Notes: generated by a model from the sequence alone, not told the origin. A stretch of DNA of 64,000 nucleotides from Pseudobowmanella zhangzhouensis (GCF_042662685.1 NZ_JBHSYO010000002.1:186001-250000); one strand, 5' to 3'; positions 44,881 through 54,113 are shown, counted from the first letter of the stretch. A program made the numbers and translations.

Positions 44881-45555
44881 TTACGGCACGCAATCCAGTA
44901 AGCGCCGATCCATATCGGCCATCACCCTGGCTTTAAAGCTGTTCTCATCGCGGGCATTGACCAGCGACTTGTAATGGTTGATATCCAGCACTTCCAAATT
45001 GGCATTGATGGTTTTAAACACTTTAGGGAACCAGTCACCCGGCGATTGGATATGGTGCAAACCGCCGCTGTAAACAAACAGCATTTTGCCACCATTGAGG
45101 CGTTCGAGAATTTCGGCCACGCCACCTCGAACACTCATGGGTTTACCAAATTTATCCAAGCCGTTGCGACGCTTCATCCGCCCTTCCGGCAGGATGGCGG
45201 TGATCACGTCCTGACTCACCGACTGCAAAAATGCCTCCCAGGATTCATCTTTTTTGCGGGTAATCGGAATCACGCCAGGCAACAGCGCTTTGAGAATTTT
45301 ACCCGCCATGGGGCGCTGCATGGTGATATCGGCACCGGGTACAATGACCTTGTGTGCCACATCCCAAACAAAGTGCCAAGGTGCAAAACGAATAAACAAC
45401 GGCTCGAACAAACTGGTGTGATTCAGAAACACCACTAACTTGACCTCTTTAAGTGCCGCTTCCTTTTCCGCACTCAGCCACTGTAATCGCCCACGGTAAA
45501 GCAAGTGCGACAGCACCTTTACCTTTGCCATTAACAGAAAGCTTAAAAACTTCAT
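44881..45555 (-). CDS. PlsC-like acyltransferase with HX4E motif
   Basis: Glycerolipid acyltransferase fold protein of 224 residues. Block I is NHTSLFEP, so the usual HX4D reads HX4E (His and Glu, seen directly in the codons CAC and GAG). Block III is LPEGRMKRRNG, in place of FPEGTR. A further conserved part is MAGKILKALLPGVIPITRK. There is no strong membrane helix beyond the N-terminal SFLLMAKVKVLSHLLY. It probably moves an acyl chain to a lysolipid or a related acceptor; the acceptor is unknown. Confidence 0.82.
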   Translation of the reverse strand: MKFLSFLLMAKVKVLSHLLYRGRLQWLSAEKEAALKEVKLVVFLNHTSLFEPLFIRFAPWHFVWDVAHKVIVPGADITMQRPMAGKILKALLPGVIPITRKKDESWEAFLQSVSQDVITAILPEGRMKRRNGLDKFGKPMSVRGGVAEILERLNGGKMLFVYSGGLHHIQSPGDWFPKVFKTINANLEVLDINHYKSLVNARDENSFKARVMADMDRRLLDCVP

Positions 45556-45728
45556 GAAAAAACCTCGTTGCTAACACGGCGCGGCATTTTACGTAATCCC
45601 CGATAAAACACCATCTTTCGCCGCCTGTTCGTCGATTTTCCGCGCATTAATCAATAGCACATTTTTCATCGAACGATTTTTAAACATTTTTTGCAAGCCG
45701 CCGATAACTTTTTGTGGGAGGACACACG

Positions 45729-46154
45729 ATGTCAGTATTACGTTACTTAGCCGGTAGCGCTTTGCTGGTTGTTCTTTTAACTGGCTGCATGCATAACGAA
45801 GCCAGTTCCGGTGATAGCACGCGCGACAATGTTCCCTCAACATTTGTCCCACCGAACAGCGTTAAAGTCGTCAATGGGGCCTTACACGCCATCCTGACCA
45901 GAGGCGACTGGTTGTATCAGGGCGCTCGCGCACATGCAGGAGCCATCAACGCTTATGTTGAAGTGCCTGCGGCTATGCCTATGAACGATGAGCAAATGCG
46001 TGCTTATATAGAATTTGCATTATGCGGCCAATTGGAAACCCAGAGTTTCTGGCACAGATTGCAAAACACCCCTCTGCGGATCCATCTGCGTCGGGTTGGC
46101 TCGCCACAGGGAGTGGCAGCAACATGCCCCCGTCCAAATGAATCAGCAACCTGA
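45729..46154 (+). CDS. Lipoprotein, function unknown
   Basis: Protein of 141 residues from ATG 45729 (GGGAGGA site; the upstream ATG 45714 overlaps it). Lipobox LLTGC with Cys near residue 20, followed by a polar linker and a small domain with two Cys (FALCGQLE and AATCPRP) that may be disulfide linked. No family recognised. Confidence 0.72.
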   Translation: MSVLRYLAGSALLVVLLTGCMHNEASSGDSTRDNVPSTFVPPNSVKVVNGALHAILTRGDWLYQGARAHAGAINAYVEVPAAMPMNDEQMRAYIEFALCGQLETQSFWHRLQNTPLRIHLRRVGSPQGVAATCPRPNESAT

Positions 46155-46159
46155 TAAAC

Positions 46160-46178
46160 AGGGCCTACGGGCCCTTTT
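46160..46178 (+). terminator. Terminator after the lipoprotein gene
   Basis: AGGGCC-TACG-GGCCCT with TTTTATTTT downstream. Confidence 0.75.
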
Positions 46179-46266
46179 ATTTTGTTCAGTGATTGCTTAG
46201 TTAAAGTTCAGCCGCGATTCATGCAATGCCCCCTAGTGTTGAGATGTACACACAGGAGGAAGCGTT

Positions 46267-46713
46267 ATGCGCAAATTACTATTACCACTATTAGCCTTAT
46301 TACCCCTGACCGCCGCTGCCCACGGTAGCCGAACTGAGTATGCACGGGTGATCGATGTTGAGCCGGTTTATCAGAAATACAGTTATCGGCAACAAGCCAA
46401 CTGCTATGTGGGCCATGGCGATGCCGGTGCAACCATTGCCGGAGCTGTGATTGGCGCGGCCATCGGCCATGAAATCAGCGGTCACAAAGGGGGTTCAGTA
46501 GCCGGCGCCGTAATCGGTGGCAGCCTGGGTCATGAGCTGAGCCGTGATGGGGTTTGTCGTCAGGATAAGCGCTATCGTCGCCCGGTATTGACTGGCTACA
46601 ACGTCACATACCGCTACCATGGTGATCTTTATACCCGCTTTATGCCAGAGCACCCTGGTCGTCATGTACAGATTGAGCATCGCCGTCACAAGCGTTTTGC
46701 CAATGCCCACTAA
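46267..46713 (+). CDS. Glycine-zipper outer-membrane-associated protein
   Basis: Exported protein of 148 residues. Signal peptide about 1-18 (LLLPLLALLPLTAAAHG). The glycine zipper GATIAGAVIGAAIGHEIS and its repeat GGSVAGAVIGGSLGHELS match the 17-kDa antigen / Gly-zipper-2TM family. The C-terminal part is basic and His/Tyr-rich. ATG has AGGAGG 8 bp upstream. Such proteins associate with the outer membrane and often respond to envelope stress. Confidence 0.83.
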   Translation: MRKLLLPLLALLPLTAAAHGSRTEYARVIDVEPVYQKYSYRQQANCYVGHGDAGATIAGAVIGAAIGHEISGHKGGSVAGAVIGGSLGHELSRDGVCRQDKRYRRPVLTGYNVTYRYHGDLYTRFMPEHPGRHVQIEHRRHKRFANAH

Positions 46714-46751
46714 GCAGGTACACTGAGCAAAAAAAACGCTCGGGACACACT

Positions 46752-47009
46752 ATGAAATTACGCGTTGCACTGTTGGTTTTGGTCTGCTTGATGTCATTTG
46801 GTCAGCCAGTGATGGCTGACCAGCAGGACAAGATAAGCCAGTCACAAGCCGTCAGTCTGGCACAGCGTCACACCAGTGGACGGATCCTGAAAGTCGAACA
46901 GTCCCGCGATAGCTACAAAATTAAAGTGCTCAAGGACAATGGTCGCGTCGTCACACTGAGAGTTGACAAGCAAACCGGCCGGGTAAGCGGCCCCAAAGAT
47001 AAGGATTAA
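46752..47009 (+). CDS. PepSY-domain exported small protein
   Basis: Protein of 85 residues with signal peptide (about 1-22, ending PVMADQ). The mature part QAVSLAQRHTSGRILKVEQS and VVTLRVDKQTGRV is a single PepSY repeat. It lies 2 bp before the response regulator gene, so it is cotranscribed with the two-component system and may act as a periplasmic modulator of the sensor kinase; that role is inferred. Confidence 0.82.
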   Translation: MKLRVALLVLVCLMSFGQPVMADQQDKISQSQAVSLAQRHTSGRILKVEQSRDSYKIKVLKDNGRVVTLRVDKQTGRVSGPKDKD

Positions 47010-47011
47010 GC

Positions 47012-47686
47012 ATGCGCCTGTTGTTAGTGGAAGACGATCCTAATTTGCTAACCCAACTAGACTCACAATTACGCCAGCAAGGCTATAGCGTCGACTTGGC
47101 CGATCAGGGCGAACACGGCTTGTTCCTGATCCAGGAATACCCCTATGACTTAGCCATCATCGACATTGGCCTGCCCAGAATCGATGGGCTGGAATTAATT
47201 AAACGGGCGCGCGCCAATTCGGTTAGTTGCCCTATTCTGATCCTGACCGCGCGGGATCGCTGGCAGGAAAAGGTCGAAGGCCTGGATGCTGGCGCGGACG
47301 ACTACCTGACTAAGCCGTTTCACCATGAAGAATTATTTGCACGCATTAAAGCCTTGATACGCCGCTCTGCCGGACAGGCCAGTCCGTTACTGGAAAAGGG
47401 TCCCATCTGCCTGGATACGCGCGCTGGAGAAGTGCGTGTCGACGGCCACGCGGTTGAACTGACAGCCTATGAATATAAAGTGCTGGAATACCTGCTGATG
47501 AACCCGGATAAGGTGGTATCCAAAACCGAACTGACTGAGCATATCTACGATCAGGAATTCGACTTGGACAGTAACGTTATCGAAGTGTTTATTGGTCGTT
47601 TACGCAAAAAACTCGATCCAGAAAACACCTACAAACCTATCGAAACCCTGCGTGGGCGTGGATATCGTATAAACCGCCAATTATGA
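47012..47686 (+). CDS. OmpR/PhoB-family response regulator (PhoP-like)
   Basis: Two-component regulator of 224 residues. The receiver has the acidic pocket E7-D8-D9, phosphoacceptor D51 (AIIDIGLPRIDG) and the Lys in YLTKPF; the C-terminal winged helix ends GRLRKKLDP ... ETLRGRGYRINRQL. It overlaps the kinase gene by 4 bp. The closest well-known pair is PhoP/PhoQ, but the signal and targets cannot be read here. Confidence 0.95.
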   Translation: MRLLLVEDDPNLLTQLDSQLRQQGYSVDLADQGEHGLFLIQEYPYDLAIIDIGLPRIDGLELIKRARANSVSCPILILTARDRWQEKVEGLDAGADDYLTKPFHHEELFARIKALIRRSAGQASPLLEKGPICLDTRAGEVRVDGHAVELTAYEYKVLEYLLMNPDKVVSKTELTEHIYDQEFDLDSNVIEVFIGRLRKKLDPENTYKPIETLRGRGYRINRQL

Positions 47687-49005
47687 ATTCACTGTCCCTG
47701 CGCGCCCGCACACTGGGCACGGCCCTGATTGTGTTACTGGTGTTTGTGCCCTTGCTGGCACTGACACTAGAGCGTGCGTTTAGCCAGAGTCTGCTGGATG
47801 CGACCCATGAGCAACTACGCCTGCAAAACCTTGGGCTGATTTCTGAATTCGACTTAAGCGACGGTGTAATCAACATGCCGCAGCAATTATTTAACGATGC
47901 ATTGAACTTACCTGATTCTGGTACGGTGGCGTTTATTGCCATGCATATGCTGCCCGCGTGGCAATCGTCCTCTGCCGCTGGCTGGGCAGAGCCCCCTACG
48001 CTAAATCTTCCCCCCGTGGGCGGCGAAATGTTTCAACGTGTGAGCTTGCCGGCGGGTGACTATTTCCAGTTTAGCTATACCGCCAGTTTCGAAGATCAGA
48101 ACATGCTGTTCCCGGTTACTTTCCATATTCTGAAAAACGCCCAGCTGTTTGACAATCAACTGGCCGAGTTTCGCACCCGCTTATGGAGCTGGCTGGGAGT
48201 TATCGTCGCACTACTGATTATTGTGCTGTTAGCATCATTGGGCGCTGCTCTGCGCCCGGTCGCCCGTTTAACCGAACAGGTCGGCGAAATTGAACAAGGC
48301 GAGCGAAAACGTCTTGCCGGACACTACCCACCGGAGCTGGAAACGCTAAAAACCAATCTCAATCAGTTACTGGACTCCCAGCAACATCAGCGTAGCCGCT
48401 ATCGAAACAGCCTGTCGGACTTAGCTCATGCACTAAAAACCCCGTTAGCGGTGTTGTCTGGCACCGATAACTTACCTGATGCGGCCAAAGCCCCCATCGA
48501 GCAGATCAAACAACAAATTAACCGCCAGTTAAAACGTGCCGTCGCCAGCCGCGACGCCATCATGCACGAAGGATTTACAGTGGCTGACAGCTGCAACAAA
48601 CTGGTCAATGCGATGGATAAAGTGCACGCCAACAAGCAGCTGAGTCTGCATCTGGATGTGGATGAAGACGCACGATTTTTTGGCGATTTGACGGATTTTT
48701 CCGAACTACTCGGGAATCTGCTGGATAACGCCTGCAAAGCAGCCAGCCAACAGGTACAGCTAACGGTTAAAAACCAGCATGGCTTGCTGGTACAGGTGGA
48801 AGATGATGGCCCCGGCATTGGCGAAGAACAACGTGAATGGTTACTGCAACGGGGTGTGCGATTGGATACCTATCAGGAAGGCCACGGCATCGGCATGGCT
48901 ATCGTCAATGATCTGGTGCTGGCCTACGGCGGCGAACTCAGCATTGGCACCTCACGCTGGCAAGGTGCCTGTTTCACCTTAAAATTCAATCATCCTCAGG
49001 GCTAG
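47683..49005 (+). CDS. Sensor histidine kinase (PhoQ-like)
   Basis: Membrane kinase of 440 residues. Helices near 9-28 and 168-190 enclose a periplasmic sensor of about 140 residues; the dimerisation helix carries the phospho-accepting H249 in DLAHALKTPLAVLSG, and the ATP site shows N (NLLDNACKAA), G1 (VEDDGPGIGEEQ) and G2 (GHGIGMAIV). An acidic patch like that of PhoQ is not obvious in the sensor, so divalent cation sensing is unproven. Its 3' end overlaps the convergent AI-2E family gene by 20 bp. Confidence 0.94.
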   Translation: MNSLSLRARTLGTALIVLLVFVPLLALTLERAFSQSLLDATHEQLRLQNLGLISEFDLSDGVINMPQQLFNDALNLPDSGTVAFIAMHMLPAWQSSSAAGWAEPPTLNLPPVGGEMFQRVSLPAGDYFQFSYTASFEDQNMLFPVTFHILKNAQLFDNQLAEFRTRLWSWLGVIVALLIIVLLASLGAALRPVARLTEQVGEIEQGERKRLAGHYPPELETLKTNLNQLLDSQQHQRSRYRNSLSDLAHALKTPLAVLSGTDNLPDAAKAPIEQIKQQINRQLKRAVASRDAIMHEGFTVADSCNKLVNAMDKVHANKQLSLHLDVDEDARFFGDLTDFSELLGNLLDNACKAASQQVQLTVKNQHGLLVQVEDDGPGIGEEQREWLLQRGVRLDTYQEGHGIGMAIVNDLVLAYGGELSIGTSRWQGACFTLKFNHPQG

Positions 49006-50056
49006 TCGGAGCCGGTTCAGGCTGCTGTGCGGGCAGATTTTCTGAGCCCAGTAACATCGCCAGCCAGCGGCTTTCCTCGTTACTTTCCAGCGCGATTTTT
49101 ACAATCATGGTCAGCGGTACAGATAACAACATACCCACCGCACCGAGTAACCAGCCCCAGAAAATTAAGCTAAGAAACACGACCAGCGTAGATAATCCCA
49201 GGCCCCGTCCCATATAGCGCGGTTCGATAATGTTGCCCATCACCATATTGATGGCCACATACCCCAGCGCCACCATGCCGGCTTCAGCTGCACCCAGTTG
49301 CACCAGTGCCAGCAACACCGGCGGTAACGCCGCGATAATCGAGCCGATATTTGGTACATAATTAAGTAAAAACGCCGCCACTGCCCACAGCATAAAGTGA
49401 TCAACACCGATGATGTACAGCAGTAACCCCGCCAGAACACCGGTCAACAGGCTCACCCCGGTTTTTATCGCCAGATAGTTTTTAACCGACGCGAGAAAAC
49501 GGTCAATGTGCTGCAATTTCATGGCCGGATCGTCCAGCGCAATGTGCACCTTGCGTGGAAAGCTGTCGGCTTCAAATAACATAAATACCACGGTCAGCAA
49601 TATCAGCATAAAGTTGGTCATAACGCCGCCAACACCGGACAGTAAATTACTCACCACACTCATGGCCATGCCGGGATCCAGATAGCTGAGTAACTGGGAT
49701 TTATCGATACGAATATCCAGCACCGTCAGGTAGTGGGTCAGCATGGCGAATTTATCGCCTAATTGTTGACGATACATGGGCAGTTTGGCGGAGAAATCGT
49801 TCATGGAGCGCCCCACCAACCCGGCCAGGAACATACCCATAATGACGATCAACAAAATCACCAGCACGATGGCCAGCCAACGGGGAATACGATGTCGTCC
49901 GGCCCAATCAATAAGTGGGTAACAGGATATGGCGATAAACACCGACATCAAAAATGGTACGATAATCGCGCTGGCGGTTTTCAGACCGGCCAGAATAATC
50001 ACCACACTGGCCATTACCAGCAGGGTGCGAAGAGAAGAAGATGGGCTGATCTGCAT
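48986..50056 (-). CDS. AI-2E family transporter (PerM/YdiK-like)
   Basis: Inner-membrane protein of 356 residues with about eight helices, from ATG 50056. The family signature is LLNYVPNIGSIIAALPPVLLAL and the IEPRYMGRGLGLSTLVVFLSL segment. Members export or exchange small molecules or cations; the AI-2E name does not prove autoinducer export. The C-terminus is Pro/acid rich. It is divergent from folX, sharing a 69-bp promoter region. Confidence 0.88.
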   Translation of the reverse strand: MQISPSSSLRTLLVMASVVIILAGLKTASAIIVPFLMSVFIAISCYPLIDWAGRHRIPRWLAIVLVILLIVIMGMFLAGLVGRSMNDFSAKLPMYRQQLGDKFAMLTHYLTVLDIRIDKSQLLSYLDPGMAMSVVSNLLSGVGGVMTNFMLILLTVVFMLFEADSFPRKVHIALDDPAMKLQHIDRFLASVKNYLAIKTGVSLLTGVLAGLLLYIIGVDHFMLWAVAAFLLNYVPNIGSIIAALPPVLLALVQLGAAEAGMVALGYVAINMVMGNIIEPRYMGRGLGLSTLVVFLSLIFWGWLLGAVGMLLSVPLTMIVKIALESNEESRWLAMLLGSENLPAQQPEPAPTSPEDD

Positions 50057-50068
50057 AGAGTGTTTTTT

Positions 50069-50097
50069 CGTACATAGCTTAGGAACCACGTTATACT
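50069..50097 (+). promoter_or_regulatory. Candidate folX promoter
   Basis: Minus-10 TATACT (50092-50097) with CGTACA 17 bp upstream, 29 bp before the folX start. Confidence 0.4.
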
Positions 50098-50125
50098 GTC
50101 GAAAAATCAAATTGTTAGCAAATTT

Positions 50126-50491
50126 ATGAAGTTAGATCTCGCCACAATCAGAATTAAGAATCTGCGTCTGCGTACTTTTATCGGTATCAATGACGACGAA
50201 ATTAAAAACAAACAGGACGTGGTGGTGAATGTGCGCATTCGTTATCGCGCCGAGCAAGCGACCGATTCTGACAATATGGATGACGCGCTGAATTATCGCA
50301 CCATTACCAAGCGCATTATTGCCTTGGTGGAAAACAACCGCTTCTATTTGCTGGAAAAGCTCACTGCGGATGTTCTGGCCATTGCTGCGGAGCACGCCTG
50401 GGTAGAATATGCCGAAGTAGAAATCGACAAACCCCATGCTCTGCGTTTTGCCGATTCAGTATCTTTGAGCCTATCCTGCAATAAGGCATAA
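50126..50491 (+). CDS. folX: Dihydroneopterin triphosphate 2'-epimerase
   Basis: Tunnelling-fold enzyme of 121 residues that epimerises dihydroneopterin triphosphate. The opening RIKNLRLRTFIGINDDEI, then DALNYRTITKRI, ENNRFYLLEKLT and the active-site Glu in YAEVEIDKPHALRFADSVS follow E. coli FolX closely, more closely than FolB. It lies 17 bp before the TIGR01777 gene, the same pairing as folX-yfcH in E. coli. Confidence 0.94.
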   Translation: MKLDLATIRIKNLRLRTFIGINDDEIKNKQDVVVNVRIRYRAEQATDSDNMDDALNYRTITKRIIALVENNRFYLLEKLTADVLAIAAEHAWVEYAEVEIDKPHALRFADSVSLSLSCNKA

Positions 50492-50508
50492 CATTCGGAG
50501 CAACCCAT

Positions 50509-51423
50509 ATGGCGATTCTGATCACAGGCGGTACTGGGCTGATTGGCCGCGCCCTGATCACCCATATGCCGCAGCATGAATGGATCGTCCTCACCCGCCA
50601 GGGTGAAGCGGCACGGCACGAGGTGTTTCGCCACCTCACAGCCGTATCACTGCGCTTTATCCGCGACCTGTCTGAACTAGCCGACAACGAAGACATCAGT
50701 GCCATCGTCAATCTGGCCGGCGAGCCCATTGCCGATAAGCGCTGGAGCCACGAACAGAAACAGCGCATTGTCGATAGTCGAATCCGCACCACCAATGAAC
50801 TGATTACCCTGATAGAACGGCTACAGCAAAAGCCGGATGTGCTGGTCAGTGGCTCGGCGGTTGGCTATTACGGACGTCAGGGGGCAAACCCGGTGACTGA
50901 GCAGGAACAGAATTGTTATGACGAGTTTAGTCATCATCTGTGCGCCATGTGGGAAGCGGCAGCCTTAAAGGCCAACGACTACGGTGTGCGGGTTTGCTTA
51001 CTGCGAACCGGCATTGTACTTAGTGCAGATGGCGGAGCGCTGGCAAAAATGTTACCGCCGTTTAAGTTTGGTTTGGGTGGCCCGATGGCCAGTGGCAATC
51101 AATATATGCCCTGGATCCATATCGACGATATGGTCGATGCAATTCAATATCTTCTGCGTGAGTCACGCCTGCATGGTCCGTTTAATCTGTGCGCACCTAA
51201 TCCAGTTACTAACCGCGCTTTCAGCCGGGCGCTGGCAAAGTCATTGCACCGCCCTTGCCTGTTTCCTATGCCAGAATTCATGTTGCGCTTACTGTTTGGT
51301 GAAATGGCCGACCTATTAATCTATGGGCAGCGCTGCATCCCTGAAAAACTCAGGGATGCAGGCTTTATTTTCAATTACGAGCGGGTTAATGATGCGTTAA
51401 ACGCGATTAACGGGACAAAATAA
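50509..51423 (+). CDS. TIGR01777 family NAD-dependent epimerase (YfcH-like)
   Basis: Extended short-chain dehydrogenase of 304 residues. Nucleotide-binding ITGGTGLIGRAL at the N-terminus, VNLAGEPIADKRWS and VSGSAVGYYGRQGANPVTE are typical of TIGR01777. The C-terminal DUF1731 region ends the protein. The substrate is unknown. A GGAG site precedes the start. It converges on the GNAT/C39 gene with a 17-bp overlap. Confidence 0.93.
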   Translation: MAILITGGTGLIGRALITHMPQHEWIVLTRQGEAARHEVFRHLTAVSLRFIRDLSELADNEDISAIVNLAGEPIADKRWSHEQKQRIVDSRIRTTNELITLIERLQQKPDVLVSGSAVGYYGRQGANPVTEQEQNCYDEFSHHLCAMWEAAALKANDYGVRVCLLRTGIVLSADGGALAKMLPPFKFGLGGPMASGNQYMPWIHIDDMVDAIQYLLRESRLHGPFNLCAPNPVTNRAFSRALAKSLHRPCLFPMPEFMLRLLFGEMADLLIYGQRCIPEKLRDAGFIFNYERVNDALNAINGTK

Positions 51424-52510
51424 TCGCGGTACGCAGACGGCTGCTGCCAAACTGCGACATTTTTTCAAAATCCTGACGAGCGATGGGTATGTACTGACAA
51501 TCCAGCGGATCCTGATGTTTATCATCTGGATCCGGGTCATGCAGATAAAAACATTTTTCATCCACACCACTGACCACTACCCAATGAGGCGCCTTTTTGC
51601 TGTCCAGCCTGAAGGTACTGATCAGCACCAACACCACTTCCCCATCACGGCAGGCGTCAGCAATACGCTCCTGAGTAATGTTGGCGTATTCCACATCAAT
51701 ATGTAACGCCGCCGCTTCCTGTTCGTAGTCTTCATGTACCTTAGCGATAATCGCTTTTTTGTCGGTATCACGGACACCATCCACGAACAGGGGTTGCGTC
51801 TGATTGATCCAGACCTCGGCATTAAAATTACGCCGCACCGCCGCAATCGCCAGTCCCAACGGATGACAGCCACCATGGCCAGAGGTCATAAAAATGGTGG
51901 TCGCTTCGCGCCAGATGACCAGTTCATCACTGACAGTATGCACACGCTGTTTATCCAGCGCGCCCATGGCCATCATTAATGCCGCGGGGCCACAGGTAAA
52001 GTCGGTGGTTTGCCGGTACCAGGGCACCTGCGCCGTCATACTCTGTGCTTGCGGGGTCCGGATTTGTTTTTGCATCCGCAACGCGTCGGCATGATCTTCA
52101 TAGTAATCATGCAACAGACCAAACTCGCGATAGCCAAACTTTTTGTACAGGCTGATAGCACCATGATTGTGCAGGTTAACTTCCAGGCGCAAATACAACG
52201 CACCATGCTCTATGGCGCCTTTTTCCGCATCCTTCATTAACTGTGACGCAATTCCACGCCCCTGCATGTCCGGATCCACCGCAATCGAATATAACCGGGC
52301 TAAGCGGGTACCCCGATGAAACAGTACCAGCGCATACCCAACCAGCTGACCATTGCATTCAGCCACCTCGAACACCGCATGATTGTGTTCGATAAAGCGT
52401 TTCATACTGCGCCGACTCATGCGGTCGGTTTTAAAGCATTTCGCCTCTAACGCCAGTAACTGCTCAAGATGCTGTTTTCCGGCGCTGAGGTAATTCACGC
52501 TATCGCTCAC
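51407..52510 (-). CDS. GNAT acetyltransferase fused to C39-like peptidase
   Basis: Two-domain protein of 367 residues starting with GTG (GTGA overlap with the RimK-like gene before it). GNAT domain about 1-150: acetyl-CoA loop in PDMQGRGIASQLMKDAE and NHGAISLYKKFGYREFG. C39-like cysteine peptidase domain about 162-367: Gln167 and Cys173 in YRQTTDFTCGPAALMMAM, His in APHWVVVSGVD and Asp in HDPDPDD. No ABC exporter part is present, so this is not a bacteriocin processor of the usual kind. With the ATP-grasp partner it may build and trim or acetylate a peptide or a peptide tag. Confidence 0.92.
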   Translation of the reverse strand: MSDSVNYLSAGKQHLEQLLALEAKCFKTDRMSRRSMKRFIEHNHAVFEVAECNGQLVGYALVLFHRGTRLARLYSIAVDPDMQGRGIASQLMKDAEKGAIEHGALYLRLEVNLHNHGAISLYKKFGYREFGLLHDYYEDHADALRMQKQIRTPQAQSMTAQVPWYRQTTDFTCGPAALMMAMGALDKQRVHTVSDELVIWREATTIFMTSGHGGCHPLGLAIAAVRRNFNAEVWINQTQPLFVDGVRDTDKKAIIAKVHEDYEQEAAALHIDVEYANITQERIADACRDGEVVLVLISTFRLDSKKAPHWVVVSGVDEKCFYLHDPDPDDKHQDPLDCQYIPIARQDFEKMSQFGSSRLRTAIILSR

Positions 52511-53964
52511 TGCGCTTTACCACGCATTTCAAGACGATTAGCAAATTCCTGCATAATCAGCATATACAGCTCATTACCCAGATATTTGTCTTCCACACCA
52601 TGGTCGATGCTGGGGTTATCGTTAACCTCAATCACATATACGTGATTGTCTTTTTGCTTGATATCCACCCCGTACAGACCCTTGCCTATCATGGCACAGG
52701 CTTTTAACGCGGCATCCAGCACCTGTCTTGGCACTTCAAAGGTTGGCAGGGTTTCAAAGCCACCAGTACTAAAACGCTTCGAACCGTGGTTATAGATCTG
52801 CCAGTGTTTGCGCGCCATATGATAGCGACAGGCGTAAATCGCCCGGCCATTTAACACGCCGATACGCCAGTCATACTCGGTGTAGAGGAATTCCTGCACC
52901 AATACCAACGCGCTGACGTCCAGTAATTCCAGCAGTTTGGCGCGCAGCTCTGCACGGTCATCCACTTTGAAAACACCGCGGGAGAAAGACCCTTCCGGCA
53001 ATTTTAATACCATCGGATAGGTAAAATTCTGCTCCAGACGATCCAGCTCTGCATCATCGGCACCAATGGAAACCATGGTCTTAAGCGACGGTACTTTGTT
53101 GTAGCTAAAGGCATCGTGCAAAAACACTTTATTACAACAGCGCAGAATCGAAGTCGGATCGTCAATCACCACCAGGCCTTCCTGCTCTGCTGCACGGGCG
53201 ATGCGATAGGTATGATGATCAATCGCTGTGGTTTCGCGAATAAATAGCGCATCGTATTCAGCAATCTGCCCCGCCTCTTTGTGGCTGATGGTTTCTGCAT
53301 GAATCCCCAGCTTGGAGGCCGCTTTAATAAAACGTTTGATCGCGTCAGCATCGCTGGGCGGCGATGGTTCGTCATCATTAACTAAAATCGCCAGTTCCCA
53401 ACGCGGCTTGCGTTTAGTGGCCGAGGTGCGCCATACATCGCGGGTAAAGCGTTGCATACGGGTAACAAATGCGGCTTGTTCCTGCTCTGGCACATCATGT
53501 AATGCCGCACTTTGTACATTGGCCGCCACGCCATCGGCATCGCGACGCAAGGTTACACGCAAGATCGGCGCAGGAAATTGTTCAAATGCCTGACGAGACA
53601 CCCGTTTAAACGCCTCGTTGGATGACCAGCCAAAAAACACCCACAGGGTCAGTTCATCGGTCAGTTTGGCGCTTTGTTCGGCAGATAGGTTAATCAGCAG
53701 GCTGTTGCGTACCTGCTCGGCGTTACGAATGTCGTTGATGCATGCCAGTCCCGGTAAAACCCGGTGCTGACGCGCTTCTGCCAATAATGAACAGTAATAG
53801 CCGCGACTCAGGTACTGGCTGGTATCGCACAGGTTAATTACCCGGGTTTTTGGCTCATTTACTTTCGGATATTGAGCGAGATATTGATCAAAGCTGAGTA
53901 CTTCAGCGTCCTGTACTTCATTCAGTAACTGGGGATGATCGGCAACAATAAGTGTTTTGGTCAT
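52507..53964 (-). CDS. RimK-like ATP-grasp ligase with N-terminal extension
   Basis: ATP-grasp peptide or amide ligase of 485 residues from ATG 53964. The first 200 residues are an extra domain (DTSQYLSRGYYCSLLAEARQ). The ATP-grasp part shows FYPMVLKLPEGSFSRGVFKV-like nucleotide-binding Lys, VQEFLYTEYDWRIGVLNGR, and metal ligands in HVYVIEVNDNPSIDHG. RimK relatives add amino acids to protein or peptide ends. Its end overlaps the GNAT/C39 gene by GTGA, so the two work together. Target unknown. Confidence 0.92.
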   Translation of the reverse strand: MTKTLIVADHPQLLNEVQDAEVLSFDQYLAQYPKVNEPKTRVINLCDTSQYLSRGYYCSLLAEARQHRVLPGLACINDIRNAEQVRNSLLINLSAEQSAKLTDELTLWVFFGWSSNEAFKRVSRQAFEQFPAPILRVTLRRDADGVAANVQSAALHDVPEQEQAAFVTRMQRFTRDVWRTSATKRKPRWELAILVNDDEPSPPSDADAIKRFIKAASKLGIHAETISHKEAGQIAEYDALFIRETTAIDHHTYRIARAAEQEGLVVIDDPTSILRCCNKVFLHDAFSYNKVPSLKTMVSIGADDAELDRLEQNFTYPMVLKLPEGSFSRGVFKVDDRAELRAKLLELLDVSALVLVQEFLYTEYDWRIGVLNGRAIYACRYHMARKHWQIYNHGSKRFSTGGFETLPTFEVPRQVLDAALKACAMIGKGLYGVDIKQKDNHVYVIEVNDNPSIDHGVEDKYLGNELYMLIMQEFANRLEMRGKAQ

Positions 53965-54082
53965 GAATTCCACATAAAAAATTGTGACTAACTTTACGCC
54001 CTAAAGCCTAGTCGGCTTTCGGTGAGACCCCAACCTGTTTTGCGTCAGACTGCTCGCTGACAAGGGGGATTATTGAGGAACG

Positions 54083-54113
54083 GCAGAATCCGCAATGAAT
54101 GTGCGTATTCTGC
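54083..54113. repeat. Hairpin upstream of the RimK-like gene
   Basis: GCAGAATCCGCA pairs with TGCGTATTCTGC around a 7-nt loop with one mismatch; no T run on either strand. It lies between the end of the lipid operon and the start of the RimK-like gene. Role unknown (operator or mRNA structure). Confidence 0.45.
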
